From Acetobacteraceae bacterium (GTDB lineage Bacteria; Pseudomonadota; Alphaproteobacteria; Acetobacterales; Acetobacteraceae), in assembly GCA_947476855.1 (NCBI GenBank), contig CANJSR010000020.1:1-21822 (forward strand): 21,822 bases of DNA. Reading direction: 5' to 3'. The notes under the pieces are model-generated. The model saw nothing but the letters and a program-made list of their open reading frames with translations, made no database searches and had not been told where the DNA came from. Positions 1 to 8,125 of the stretch are shown here, piece after piece; positions within the stretch are counted from its first letter, which is position 1; each line of letters opens with the position of its first letter. Position numbers and translations under genes: made by a program.

Positions 1-250
1 CTCGGTTTCCGCGATCGATACCTCGATGCGGCTGGGCGCGAACCACCCGATGGGCCCGCTGGAACTGGCGGACTTCATCGGCCTGGATACCTGCCTGTCG
101 ATCATGCAGGTCCTGTATGAGGGCCTGTCCGACAGCAAGTACCGCCCGTGCCCGCTGCTGATCAAATACGTCGAAGCCGGATGGATCGGCCGCAAGGCGG
201 GCCGTGGCTTCTACGACTACACGCAGGACCCGCCGCGCCCCACGCGGTAA
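1..250 (+). CDS. 3-hydroxybutyryl-CoA dehydrogenase, C-terminal fragment (5' end outside window)
   Basis: The reading frame is open from base 2 to the TAA at 248-250, so the gene starts before the window. The visible 82 codons match the C-terminal helical domain of 3-hydroxyacyl-CoA dehydrogenases: the stretch [18 protein letters not shown] is the family's conserved substrate and dimer-interface segment, followed by YRPCPLL and the terminal [11 protein letters not shown] block. The enzyme interconverts acetoacetyl-CoA and 3-hydroxybutyryl-CoA with NAD(P)H in the cytoplasm, in butyrate, polyhydroxybutyrate or fatty-acid metabolism. The short-chain (Hbd) subtype is the best fit because the ending GFYDY is typical of Hbd/PaaH-type proteins. 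The NAD-binding N-terminal domain cannot be seen. It is followed by a hairpin and then guaA, so it is probably the last gene of its unit. Confidence 0.9.
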   Translation, partial: SVSAIDTSMRLGANHPMGPLELADFIGLDTCLSIMQVLYEGLSDSKYRPCPLLIKYVEAGWIGRKAGRGFYDYTQDPPRPTR

Positions 251-265
251 GTCTCTGACGCGTCT

Positions 266-286
266 CCCCCGGCGCCAAGCCGGGGG
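266..286 (+). terminator. Hairpin after the 3-hydroxybutyryl-CoA dehydrogenase gene
   Basis: A perfect 8-bp GC stem (CCCCCGGC at 266-273 pairing with GCCGGGGG at 279-286) encloses a 5-base loop, 16 bases after the stop codon. There is no clean T-run after it, only a short pyrimidine-rich CTTTCT about 9 bases on, so it may be a weak intrinsic terminator or an RNA-stabilising hairpin. Confidence 0.5.
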
Positions 287-373
287 CCGACGCGCTTTCT
301 CCGCCTGCTGCCTTGCGCGTCCCGGCCAATCCATGGTCCAAGCCGGCGGATCACGCATGCCCGCGGAGCACCC

Positions 374-1951
374 ATGTCCGACTCCCTGCCTGATCCCGCC
401 AATATCGACGAACGCGTCCTGATCCTGGATTTCGGGAGCCAGGTCACGCAACTCATCGCCCGCCGCCTGCGCGAATCCGGCGTCTATTGCGAGATCTGGC
501 CGTTCAATGTCGATCCTGCCCTCATCCTCGCGTTCCGGCCCAAGGCGTTCATCCTTTCCGGCGGCCCGGCGAGCGTCCATGAAGGCGAGTCGCCCCGCGC
601 GCCGCAGATGGTGTTCGAACAGGGCGTGCCCGTGCTGGGCATCTGCTACGGCCAGATGGTCATGGCGGCGCAGTTGGGCGGGGAAACCCAGGGCTCGGAC
701 CACCGCGAATTCGGACGCGCCTTCATCGACATCACCGGCGACTGCGCCTTGTTGGACGGCGTCTGGCAGCAGGGCGGGCGCGAGCAGGTGTGGATGAGCC
801 ACGGGGACCGCGTCACCAAGCTGCCGCCTGGCTTCAAGCCGGTTGCCTCCAGTGAGGGCGCGCCGTTTGCCGTCTACGCCGACGACGCCCGCAAGTTCTA
901 CGGCCTGATGTTCCACCCGGAGGTCGTCCACACGCCCCACGGCGCGCAGTTGCTGCGGAACTTCACCCACAAGGTCGCCGGACTGACCGGGAACTGGACC
1001 ATGGGCGGATTCCGCGCGACCGAGATCGCGCGCATCCGCGCCCAGGTCGGCGATGCCAAGGTGATCTGTGGGTTGTCGGGCGGCGTCGATTCCTCGGTCG
1101 CCGCGGTGCTGATCCATGAGGCGATCGGCGACCAGCTGACCTGCATCTTCGTCGACCACGGCCTGCTGCGACATGGGGAGGCCGATGACGTCGTCGCCAC
1201 CTTCCGCGACCGGTTCAACATCAAGCTGGTCCACCGCGACGCCTCCGACCTGTTCTTGGGTGCGCTGGACGGCGTGACCGACCCAGAGATCAAGCGCAAG
1301 ACGATCGGCCGCCTGTTCGTCGAGGTGTTCGAGGAAGAGGCCAACAAGATCGGTGGCGCCGACTTCCTGGCGCAGGGCACGCTGTATCCGGATGTGATCG
1401 AGAGCGTGAGCTTCACCGGCGGTCCGTCCGTCACCATCAAGTCCCACCACAACGTGGGCGGCCTGCCCGAGCGGATGCGGATGAAGCTGGTCGAGCCGCT
1501 ACGGGAGCTGTTCAAGGACGAGGTCCGCGTCCTCGGCCGCGAACTGGGCATCCCCGAGATCATCGTCGGCCGCCATCCCTTCCCCGGGCCTGGCCTGGCG
1601 ATCCGCATCCCCGGCGCGATCACGCGGGAGAGGGCGGATATCCTCCGCAAGGCCGATGCGATCTACCTGGAGGAAATCCGCGCCGCCGGGCTTTACGACG
1701 CGATCTGGCAGGCCTTCGCCGTGCTGCTGCCCGTCCGCACCGTGGGCGTGATGGGCGATGGCCGGACCTATGACTACGCCTGCGCGCTGCGGGCCGTGAC
1801 CAGCACGGACGGCATGACCGCCGATGTCTATCCGTTCGACATGGGGTTCCTGAACCGTGTCGCGGGCCGGATCGTCAATGAGGTGCGGGGGATCAATCGG
1901 GTGACCTACGATATCACGTCGAAGCCGCCAGGGACGATCGAGTGGGAGTGA
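374..1951 (+). CDS. guaA: GMP synthase (glutamine-hydrolysing)
   Basis: Converts XMP to GMP using ATP and glutamine, the last step of guanine nucleotide synthesis, in the cytoplasm. The 525-residue length is normal for the two-domain bacterial enzyme. The N-terminal class I glutamine amidotransferase domain (about residues 13-205) shows the nucleophile C91 in GICYGQM and the H181/E183 pair in MFHPEV. The ATP-pyrophosphatase domain carries the P-loop LSGGVDSS (around 234-241). The C-terminal dimerisation domain ends in the characteristic [18 protein letters not shown] block. The ATG at 374 is preceded by GGAG five bases upstream. It stands alone on the plus strand between an acyl-CoA dehydrogenase gene and a solute receptor, with no guaB beside it. 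Confidence 0.98.
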   Translation: MSDSLPDPANIDERVLILDFGSQVTQLIARRLRESGVYCEIWPFNVDPALILAFRPKAFILSGGPASVHEGESPRAPQMVFEQGVPVLGICYGQMVMAAQLGGETQGSDHREFGRAFIDITGDCALLDGVWQQGGREQVWMSHGDRVTKLPPGFKPVASSEGAPFAVYADDARKFYGLMFHPEVVHTPHGAQLLRNFTHKVAGLTGNWTMGGFRATEIARIRAQVGDAKVICGLSGGVDSSVAAVLIHEAIGDQLTCIFVDHGLLRHGEADDVVATFRDRFNIKLVHRDASDLFLGALDGVTDPEIKRKTIGRLFVEVFEEEANKIGGADFLAQGTLYPDVIESVSFTGGPSVTIKSHHNVGGLPERMRMKLVEPLRELFKDEVRVLGRELGIPEIIVGRHPFPGPGLAIRIPGAITRERADILRKADAIYLEEIRAAGLYDAIWQAFAVLLPVRTVGVMGDGRTYDYACALRAVTSTDGMTADVYPFDMGFLNRVAGRIVNEVRGINRVTYDITSKPPGTIEWE

Positions 1952-2126
1952 CCGGCACCCCCCTCCGGATCGATGTACAGCTACAGAACCGCGCACAGTA
2001 ATAGTCGGCTGCCTTGATCCTGTTCCTCTGACACCACGCGGGCCTCGCTTGTATCCCCGCCAGTACGCCATCACATTGCCCCGGCGTGGCGATGCAACGT
2101 CGCGGTAGCAGACAAGGGAGTTGACG

Positions 2127-3122
2127 ATGACATCGGGCAAGAGCCGCATCGGACGGCGGCGGGTATTGTTGGGACTGGGTTCGGCTGCGGCTCTCGCGGC
2201 TCCGGCAATACGATCGGCAAGTGCCCAGGGCGCCTGGCCCAACAAGGCCGTGAAGCTGGTCGTTCCCTACGCCCCCGGTGGTGCGTCCGACACCATGGCC
2301 CGTCCCTGGGCGGACAAGCTCACGCAGGCTTTCGGCCATCCCTTCGTGATCGACAACCGCGGCGGCGCCGCCGGCACGATCGGTGCCGAGTCCGTGACCC
2401 GCTCCGCGCCGGATGGCTATACGTTCCTGTTCTCCCCCAACTCCATCATGAACGTGGTGCCGCAGCTTCGGAAGGTTGGTTACGATCCAAGGAAGGATCT
2501 GACCCCGGTCGGGCGCGTCGGCGACCTGCATTGCGGCTTTGTGATCCGGCCGGAAATCGGACCCAGCTCCATCAAGGAAGTGGTGGAGTATGCGAAGAAG
2601 AACCCCGGGAAGCTCGCTTACGGATCGTCGGGGCTGGGCACCTCCGCCCAGTTGCGGCTGGAGATGTTCAAGCTGCAGACCGGTGCCGACATCCTGCACG
2701 TGCCCTATCGCGGCAGCGCCGACGCGATGAACGACCTGCTGGCCGGCACCGTGCAGATGATGAATGAGATCAACGTCCTTCCGCATGTGAAGGCCGGCAA
2801 GCTGAAGCTGCTGTGCATCAACCATGAACTGCGCAACCCGGAGTTCCCCGACGTCCCGACGCTGACCGAGGCTGGCTATCCGAACTCCGACGTGCCGATC
2901 TGGTACTCCATCCAGGCGCCCGCCGGCGTGCCGAAGGAGATCATTGCGACCTTCAACCGCAAGATCGTTGAACTCGCGAAGACCGACGACATGATCCGCC
3001 GCCTGCGGGAAGTCAGCGTCATTTGCCCGATCCAGACGCCCGAGGAGGTCGCCGCCTTCACCGAGGCGGATTTCGCCAGCAACGGCAAGCTGATCCGGGA
3101 TGCGAACGTCAAGCTGGACTGA
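2127..3122 (+). CDS. Bug/TctC-family tripartite tricarboxylate transporter periplasmic receptor
   Basis: A periplasmic solute-binding protein of the Bug family, which captures carboxylated or other small organic solutes, sometimes for a TctAB-type membrane transporter. The ATG at 2127 is chosen because AAGGGAG lies six bases upstream; a TTG two codons earlier is in frame but sits too close to that site. The N-terminus carries a twin-arginine-like signal (GRRRVLLGLG, then a hydrophobic stretch and a probable cut after SASAQG). The mature protein opens with the family hallmark KLVVPYAPGGASDTMAR and has GTIGAESV and FSPNSIMN segments typical of Bug proteins; 331 residues is the usual size. No TctA or TctB membrane component is nearby, so this is an orphan receptor, which is common in bacteria with many Bug paralogues. 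The ligand cannot be predicted. Confidence 0.93.
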   Translation: MTSGKSRIGRRRVLLGLGSAAALAAPAIRSASAQGAWPNKAVKLVVPYAPGGASDTMARPWADKLTQAFGHPFVIDNRGGAAGTIGAESVTRSAPDGYTFLFSPNSIMNVVPQLRKVGYDPRKDLTPVGRVGDLHCGFVIRPEIGPSSIKEVVEYAKKNPGKLAYGSSGLGTSAQLRLEMFKLQTGADILHVPYRGSADAMNDLLAGTVQMMNEINVLPHVKAGKLKLLCINHELRNPEFPDVPTLTEAGYPNSDVPIWYSIQAPAGVPKEIIATFNRKIVELAKTDDMIRRLREVSVICPIQTPEEVAAFTEADFASNGKLIRDANVKLD

Positions 3123-3148
3123 TCCTGTCCGCGGCCCCGGCCCCTGCG

Positions 3149-3857
3149 TCAGGCGGGGGTCAAGGGGACGTGCGAGGTGGTATCCTTACAGATGATCCCA
3201 CCGCGGTCTCCGATCGGCAGCGCCCCACAGGATTCGGCGAAGACCGGCGGCAGTGGTCTCGCATCTGGCGGCGAGAGCCACAGGCGCGGCAGATGCCGCT
3301 TGCGTTCCGGCTCCGGCCAAGCCTCACACCCCGATAGGGCATGCAGGATCGTATGGTTGTGCAGGAACCGGATATCCCCGGGCATGAACGTCATGTCCAG
3401 GGCAGCGCCGGATCGGCCGCGAGAGCGGCCAGCATATCCAGCGCCTCCAGGTCCTCGTGCGACAGCCGACGTGCCTTCGCGAAGCGCTGGGCTGAGCCGA
3501 TATGCAGGCGTGAATACAGGGCCGAAAGCTTGCCGTCGTGTTTGTTGCAGACCGGCGCCTCATAGAACAGGGCCTTACCTTTCGGTACCTCGCCACGCCG
3601 ATCGACGGGGAAGGGTCGATACAGCCGCTCCAGCACAGCGTCCAGGCGCGGCAACGAAAAACCGGCCCTGCGGATGGCGGCGATATCAAGCCCCCGCGCC
3701 AGCACGGACGACAGCGCGGTCTCGATCTCGGCCACGTCGGACGGGGTCAGCACATAGGTCCATTCCGACTCGCGCGCCGCCATGTCGGGTCCAAACAAGA
3801 CGGAAGGGCCTTCGGTCGGCGGATCGGAGCGGATGCGATTGATGCGGCGGCGAACAT
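3149..3857 (-). pseudogene. Decayed TauD/TfdA-family Fe(II)/2-oxoglutarate dioxygenase
   Basis: The pieces match one family of about 340-residue TauD-like proteins as I know it. The likely original start is the ATG at 3857, with a strong AGGGAGG ribosome site eight bases upstream; it reads about 12 residues and then leaves frame near 3810-3822. The next frame carries GPSVLFGPDMAARESEW and runs to about 3620, where LPRLDAVLERL joins directly to a segment that normally lies much further on (VDRRGEVPKGK). Roughly 100 central residues, including the iron-binding HxD region, are therefore absent. A second shift near 3400-3410 moves the rest into another frame (MPGDIRFLHNHTILHA, then RHLPRLWL and a normal ending near HVPLTPA). 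No active enzyme is expected. An intact-looking 195-codon frame from 3978 is an artefact of this decay. It faces the Bug receptor gene tail to tail. Confidence 0.8.
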
Positions 3858-3946
3858 GGTGCTCGCCTCCCTGACCCGCCGATCCTTGGCGCCGGCGAGT
3901 CACGCGGAGAGCTTTGACCGTGATCCCGGCAGGTCCAGCAGCGCGC

Positions 3947-4213
3947 TTACCGCTTGCTGCCCCGCTTCTTGCCCTCATCCTCGTTGGTCACTTTCGGGGG
4001 GGAGCGGAAGATGGATTTGACATCGCTTCTGGGACGGCCGGAGGCCGCCGCGATGTCCCGATCCTGCGCCTCGACGATGCCGCGGGCGGGTTCATCGCCG
4101 TCCAACCCGGCGAGGGCGCTGGCAAGAACCTTGCGATTGGAACTGCGCGAGCCGTCCTCATAGACGACATCGAACATGACGAAGCTGGTAGCCGAACGGC
4201 TTTTCATCGCCAT
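3947..4213 (-). CDS. Small uncharacterised protein, 88 residues
   Basis: No function is known to me. The ATG at 4213 overlaps the stop codon of the preceding small gene by one base (TGATG), which suggests translational coupling; a second in-frame ATG follows two codons later. The protein opens with MAMKSRSATSFVMFDVVYED and contains GSRSSNRKV and a GLDGDEPARG segment, then a basic, disordered-looking tail (GKKRGSKR). It has no membrane segment or signal peptide. Similar short proteins with the VMFDVVYEDGS opening are, from memory, conserved in Rhodospirillales, which argues that this is a real gene. The frame is open further upstream to 4417, but that part is arginine- and proline-rich shadow sequence overlapping the neighbouring gene. 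Confidence 0.7.
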   Translation of the reverse strand: MAMKSRSATSFVMFDVVYEDGSRSSNRKVLASALAGLDGDEPARGIVEAQDRDIAAASGRPRSDVKSIFRSPPKVTNEDEGKKRGSKR

Positions 4214-4389
4214 CAGGCGGGCTCCGCCGAACCTTGGACCGAAGCTTCGCGCTGATCCGCGCCGCTGGCTTCCCCAGCCTTGCGTAGCGCGGCCTGGGCC
4301 TTCCGCTCCTGGAGTTTCGCGTCCTTCGAGGCTTTCTTGGCGCGGTCGCGTTCGGCACGCTGGTGGTTGTAGTTCGGCTTGGGGGGCAT
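4213..4389 (-). CDS. Small basic, helix-forming uncharacterised protein, 58 residues
   Basis: A short gene (ATG at 4389, TGA at 4213-4215) that reads MPPKPNYNHQRAERDRAKK and continues as a highly charged Lys/Arg/Glu/Ala-rich segment, likely a single long helix, ending QGSAEPA. Short proteins starting with PKPNY and a basic helix are, to my knowledge, common in alphaproteobacteria and have no assigned function. Support for reality comes from the one-base stop/start overlap with the downstream 88-residue gene and from the conserved opening. A TATAGT sequence lies upstream in the gap after the enoyl-CoA hydratase gene and could be a -10 box, but no good -35 partner is visible. The ribosome site is weak. 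Confidence 0.65.
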   Translation of the reverse strand: MPPKPNYNHQRAERDRAKKASKDAKLQERKAQAALRKAGEASGADQREASVQGSAEPA

Positions 4390-4468
4390 ATTGATTGGTT
4401 CCGACGATGTCCGTCACTATATGGCGTGTCTGGAGCGGAAATGCGACCGCACGACGTGGGGCAGGGGC

Positions 4469-5296
4469 TTACTTGAACCGCGCGTCGCGCCAGGCCAGGG
4501 CGGCCTTCACCCCCTGCTCATTTCGGATGCGCGCGAATTCCTTCTTCTCGGGGCTCGATCCGGCATTCAGCAGGACGTCCATGTCGAGCGCCGCGCGCAG
4601 CCCGCCGGTCAGGCCCATCGCTTCATACTGGGCGTTGATCGCCCGCTTGGTCATCCGGACGGAGCGTTCGGAGGCCCGGGACATGGTTTGGGCGATGGCC
4701 ATGCCCTTCGCGAAGGCGGCGTCCGCCGGCACCACGTGATTGACGATGCCCATGCGCAGGGCATCGGCCGCGTCGATCCGGTCGTCGCCTGTCAGCAGCA
4801 GTTCCTTGGCTTGCTTCGGCCCGGTGATCCAGGGCAGCAGCATCGCCACGATGCCGGTGCCAAATCGGACTTCCGGCTCTCCGAACCGCGTGCCCTCGGC
4901 CGCCACGGTCACGTCGCAGGCCAGCATCAGTTCGAACGCGCCCGCGAGGCAGAAACCATGTGCGACGGCGATCGTCGGCTTCGGGCTGTTCCAGAACTGA
5001 AGGATGAAGTCGAACTGAAGCTGCATCTGCCGCTCCCAGTCCGACACATCCGCCATCACCCGATCCGCCGAGGCCTTCAAATCAAATCCGGCCGAAAACG
5101 CTCGGCCCGCCCCGCGCACGACGATGGCGCGGACCGCCGGATCGGCATCCAGGACGGCCATGGCCGCCAGGGTCTCGTGCATCAGCTCGTTGTTGAAGGC
5201 GTTGAGGACCTGGGGGCGGTTGAAGGTCAGGATGGCAACGGCCTCGTCATATTCGACGGTGATATGCTGGGAGGCTGGGATCGGTTGTGGGGACAT
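4469..5296 (-). CDS. Enoyl-CoA hydratase/isomerase family protein
   Basis: Crotonase-fold enzyme acting on acyl-CoA thioesters in the cytoplasm, probably adding water to trans-2-enoyl-CoA in beta-oxidation or a related catabolic route. From the ATG at 5296 it has 275 residues. Visible signatures are the first oxyanion-hole segment GRAFSAGFDLK, the second in HGFCLAGAFELMLACD, and GEPEVRFG. Both glutamates used by true hydratases appear to be present (about E122 and E142), so it may be a hydratase rather than only an isomerase, although the A-G-A-F in place of the usual G-G-G-C is a variation. An ATG at 5356 would add 20 residues (MGHPDFALAPSS); neither start has a clear ribosome site, and the shorter start fits the usual family length. 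Substrate unknown. Confidence 0.93.
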   Translation of the reverse strand: MSPQPIPASQHITVEYDEAVAILTFNRPQVLNAFNNELMHETLAAMAVLDADPAVRAIVVRGAGRAFSAGFDLKASADRVMADVSDWERQMQLQFDFILQFWNSPKPTIAVAHGFCLAGAFELMLACDVTVAAEGTRFGEPEVRFGTGIVAMLLPWITGPKQAKELLLTGDDRIDAADALRMGIVNHVVPADAAFAKGMAIAQTMSRASERSVRMTKRAINAQYEAMGLTGGLRAALDMDVLLNAGSSPEKKEFARIRNEQGVKAALAWRDARFK

Positions 5297-5370
5297 GGCG
5301 AAGCGGGCCTTCAGACTGGGCGAGGAGGGCGCGAGGGCGAAATCCGGGTGTCCCATGCCCGGTAGCCAAT

Positions 5371-5474
5371 GGCTAGAGCGGCTTTACCCCGACTGGAAAC
5401 GGCAAACCGCTCCAGCTCTCTGTTGTGTGGCCTGATACACACGCTGTTACGTTCCGCTCAGCCTGATCATACTC
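5371..5474 (+). repeat. Dispersed intergenic hairpin repeat, copy A
   Basis: This roughly 104-bp segment matches, in reverse orientation, the segment at 19717-19822. Blocks identical between the copies (read here on the plus strand) are GGCTAGAGCG, AAACGG, CGCTGTTACG, TTCCGCTCAGC and GATCAT, in the same order. The left part can fold: GAGCGG (5376-5381) plus TTT pairs with AAA plus CCGCTC (5404-5412). It lies between the 5' end of the enoyl-CoA hydratase gene and the 3' end of the phytase-like gene. The conserved part outside the hairpin argues for a dispersed element and not only a terminator. The next 120 bases to 5598 hold a GCCGCCGGCGGC palindrome and nothing else I recognise. Confidence 0.8.
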
Positions 5475-5598
5475 TTGTTGCCTGCCGGTCGGCGGACCGC
5501 CATCGTGCCCGCACCCGTGCGGCACGGTCGTCCCCATGGCCTCGCTTCAAGGCCAGCGATTTGGTCGACCGTGCCGCCGGCGGCGGGCGCTTTCCGTC

Positions 5599-6954
5599 CT
5601 ACTTCGCGTTCAGCAGGGCCTCGACTTCCAGCACCACCAGTTCGTTGTCATCAGCCTTGTTCGGGTCGCGGCTGCTAGAGAACGGCAGGTTGTTGTCGTT
5701 GCCAACGATGATGTGGCGGGCATCGACCACATCGACATTCTCGATCGTGAAGAACGGGAAGGTCAGGACACCGTCGTTCAGGGGCTTGCGAGCCTTGCCG
5801 TTGGGGTCCTTGATCTTCATCAGGTCGATATAGCCGATCTTCCGTACCGGCTTGCCGGCCAGGGCATCGCTCATCTCGATCTTGTAGACACGCTTGAATT
5901 TCGCGAGGTCAGGGAAGCAGTCGGTCCCGCGCACGCCCTGTGCGCAAGCCTTGTCAGCCGTGCCTTCACCGTTGTCGCGCTCGATCACCAGGGCCGTCGT
6001 GGCGTCGATCATGTTGAAGTCACCGATCGCATAGCCATTGGCCTCGAACGGATACATCCAGAACCGTCCGGTCCATTTGCCGGCCCCGACATCGAATTCA
6101 AGGATACGGGCGGCTTCCTTGCCGTCGACGCGTTCCCAATCCTTCTTTTCCGCGTCCCACAGCGGACCTTCGAGCAGACCGTAGACGAAGCGGCCATCCT
6201 TCGATCCCGCGAACCCCTCGAAGCCCTTCGAGCGGCGCAGGTTGACGTTTGTGTAGCTGGTGCCGGGCACCGCCGGTGATTGCACCTGCCAATGTTCCGG
6301 ACTGCGAACCGGCTTGCCGTCGGCCATGGTGTCGAACACGGCCAGGACCTTCCCGGACAGGTCCGTTTTCAGCACATAGGGGCCGAATTCGTCGCCGATC
6401 CAGATGGCGTCGCCGACAATCTGAAAGCCCTCGATGTCGAAGTCCGAGCCGGTCAGGTAGCGCCGGTCGGTGCCTTCGTGCGTGATCCGGAACGGAACCC
6501 GGCGATCGGGGTCATGCAGGAAGATCGTCTCCAACGGCTCCCACTTGCCGGACGTCCAGTCGACCCGATAGCGGTTCAGATACAGCATGGAGTCGGGTGA
6601 GTTCGCCTTGGACCCGAAACCGTTGTCCGAGATGATCCAATACGTGCCATCGGGCATCACCTTGATTCCCGAATGTCCCTGCCGCGGCTGTCCCTCGAAG
6701 GGGAGCTTCACGCCGGTTTCCCGTTCGTAGGACTTGCCCATGACCGAGCCGGGGGCATCGACGCGCTTGGCCGTGGTGTACTTGCCGGAGGTCTTGAGAT
6801 CGGCGGGGGCATCGGCCGGCGCGGGCAGGAAGCTTCCGGCGGGCAGGACGGCATGCCCGGTCAGGGTTGCGGGGTACTCCTGCTGCGCGGACGCGGGCTG
6901 CGAGAAGGCGAGCAGGCTGGCGGCGACGCCGGCCATCAATGCCGTACGGAACAT
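5599..6954 (-). CDS. Secreted phytase-like esterase (esterase-like activity of phytase family)
   Basis: A 451-residue exported protein. The ATG at 6954 has AAAGGAG close upstream. Residues 1-23 form a Sec signal peptide (hydrophobic core LMAGVAASLLAF, cut after PASA). The rest matches the phytase-like beta-propeller family: GHSGIKVMPDGTYWIISDNGFG near residues 93-115, DFDIEGFQIVGDAIWIGDEFGPY near 170-190, and the closing VDARHIIVGNDNNLPFS. In this family the acidic and glycine-rich blades are thought to coordinate calcium and phosphate esters; some members have been linked to phytate or other phosphomonoester hydrolysis, but many are untested. It lies 95 bp downstream of the lipid kinase gene on the same strand, so the two may be co-transcribed. 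Its presence beside lipid-phosphate genes suggests a role in phosphorus scavenging. Confidence 0.88.
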   Translation of the reverse strand: MFRTALMAGVAASLLAFSQPASAQQEYPATLTGHAVLPAGSFLPAPADAPADLKTSGKYTTAKRVDAPGSVMGKSYERETGVKLPFEGQPRQGHSGIKVMPDGTYWIISDNGFGSKANSPDSMLYLNRYRVDWTSGKWEPLETIFLHDPDRRVPFRITHEGTDRRYLTGSDFDIEGFQIVGDAIWIGDEFGPYVLKTDLSGKVLAVFDTMADGKPVRSPEHWQVQSPAVPGTSYTNVNLRRSKGFEGFAGSKDGRFVYGLLEGPLWDAEKKDWERVDGKEAARILEFDVGAGKWTGRFWMYPFEANGYAIGDFNMIDATTALVIERDNGEGTADKACAQGVRGTDCFPDLAKFKRVYKIEMSDALAGKPVRKIGYIDLMKIKDPNGKARKPLNDGVLTFPFFTIENVDVVDARHIIVGNDNNLPFSSSRDPNKADDNELVVLEVEALLNAK

Positions 6955-7049
6955 GATCGGTCTCCTTTGGGTAGTACCGATCGGGCCTTAGTCGGACTGC
7001 GTTACGGTTGGTTGACGACGCGGCAACACGCGTATGACATCGACATGCG

Positions 7050-7922
7050 TCATGACCCGACCACGACCTGAATGGGACCAGGGGCGCTGGAAATCGTCAG
7101 AGGCAGCCAGCCGGCCTTGTCGCCGTCGGCTTGTACGGGCGCTGGCCTGTTGCCGATGAACTCAACGCGACGCGCGCGAAGATGGCGCACGCCCGGGGCT
7201 CGTCCCAACAGGTTCAGCGGAAGCGCGGCGGCATAGAGCAGGGTCATGGCCGGTCCACCGTGGTCAAAGAGCACGACCGTGAAGCCTTCGTCTCCGGGGT
7301 CACGATCAGCGGTCAGGCGATACTGCCCGCCATAAAGCCTGCCTTTGCTGACGATCACGCTGGCGGCCTGGGTCTCGATGCCATCGAGACGAACTGAAAT
7401 CGGATCGAAATCACATTTCATCAGTTGGGTCAGTGTCTGGATCACATAGGCGCCACGGCCGAGCATGCGCTTGAGGGAGGGGGAGAGGGTGTGAACGACG
7501 TGCGCGTCGAAGCCGACGCCCACCATCTGGACGAACAGGCGTGATGCCTTTTCCTGCCTGACGATGCCTGGCCAGATGGCGCGGGTTCGGCCGAAGGCCA
7601 GCGCGGCGGCGACGGAGCGCGGCGCGAACGGCAGGGCCAGTTCATGCGCAAGGACATTCGCGGTGCCGAGTGGGATCACCCCGAGGCAAGCCGACGAGCC
7701 GATCAGGCCATTCGCGACCTCGGCGATGGTGCCATCCCCGCCGGCGGCCACCACCAGGCGCGTGCCTCGTGACGCGGCGTCCCGCGCCAGGTTGGTGGCG
7801 TGGCCGGCGCAGACCGTTTCGGTTAGATCGACCTTGACGCCGTTCGCCGCAAGAATATCCAGCACCCGCCACAGCAGGATCGAACGCCGACGCCCCGCGG
7901 TCGGATTGTAGATGACCCTCAA
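7050..7922 (-). CDS. Diacylglycerol kinase catalytic-domain protein (lipid kinase, DgkB/YegS-like)
   Basis: A 290-residue lipid kinase that probably phosphorylates diacylglycerol or a related lipid alcohol with ATP. It opens with VIYNPTAGRRR, carries the nucleotide-binding GGDGT motif at about residues 61-65 and the GTANVLAHELALP segment at 86-98, all diagnostic of the DAGK_cat family. The C-terminal beta-sandwich domain is present and the length is normal. The start is a TTG at 7922: no in-frame ATG lies before the family's usual N-terminus, and AAGGGAG sits seven bases upstream. That ribosome site lies inside a small palindrome (GGGAGACTCCC). The gene is divergent from the PlcP-like gene across a 203-bp gap and upstream of the phytase-like gene. 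Sphingoid bases or undecaprenol are other possible substrates. Confidence 0.9.
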   Translation of the reverse strand: MRVIYNPTAGRRRSILLWRVLDILAANGVKVDLTETVCAGHATNLARDAASRGTRLVVAAGGDGTIAEVANGLIGSSACLGVIPLGTANVLAHELALPFAPRSVAAALAFGRTRAIWPGIVRQEKASRLFVQMVGVGFDAHVVHTLSPSLKRMLGRGAYVIQTLTQLMKCDFDPISVRLDGIETQAASVIVSKGRLYGGQYRLTADRDPGDEGFTVVLFDHGGPAMTLLYAAALPLNLLGRAPGVRHLRARRVEFIGNRPAPVQADGDKAGWLPLTISSAPGPIQVVVGS

Positions 7923-8068
7923 TGGGAGACTCCCTTCGTTGGAGACATCCGTGGCGACCTGTCTGCTGGGTGGTCGAGCAAAACATAATCTTGACCGCCC
8001 TGTGCTTCGGTTGAATGGCGATATGGTGATGTTTGAGTTAATTCGCGCCTACCAAGAGAAATGGCGGC

Positions 8069-8086
8069 TCGTCACTCAAGGTTCAC
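8069..8086 (+). promoter_or_regulatory. Candidate, degenerate PhoB (Pho) box upstream of the PlcP-like gene
   Basis: Two heptamers, TCGTCAC and GGTTCAC, are spaced by four bases, giving the 11-bp period of a Pho box. Against CTGTCAC they match at five and four positions. The site ends 39 bp before the ATG at 8126. A GATACT at 8104-8109 might be a -10 box, but the gap to it is 17 bp, longer than the usual 10 or so. Weak on sequence alone; listed because of the gene content. Confidence 0.25.
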
Positions 8087-8125
8087 TTTATCCGCCGCGA
8101 TTCGATACTATTGGATGCGCCTCGC

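Noticed and set aside
898..1650. 250-codon open frame antisense to guaA
   Set aside because: Ser/Pro/Arg-rich composition typical of the reverse strand of GC-rich coding DNA; guaA itself is unmistakable.
2121..2126. TTG start for the Bug receptor
   Set aside because: It directly abuts the ribosome site; the ATG six bases later has proper spacing.
3391..3978. 195-codon minus-strand frame as an intact hypothetical gene
   Set aside because: Its first 55 codons are unlike anything in the family and its end is cut by a frameshift; it is part of the decayed dioxygenase gene.
4379..5365. 328-codon plus-strand frame opposite the enoyl-CoA hydratase gene
   Set aside because: His/Gly/Arg-rich shadow; the minus-strand crotonase motifs are clear.
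7022..7060. Possible Pho box before the phytase-like gene (GGGTCAT and ATGTCAT)
   Set aside because: The two heptamers are 18 bp apart instead of 11, and one overlaps the end of the kinase gene.
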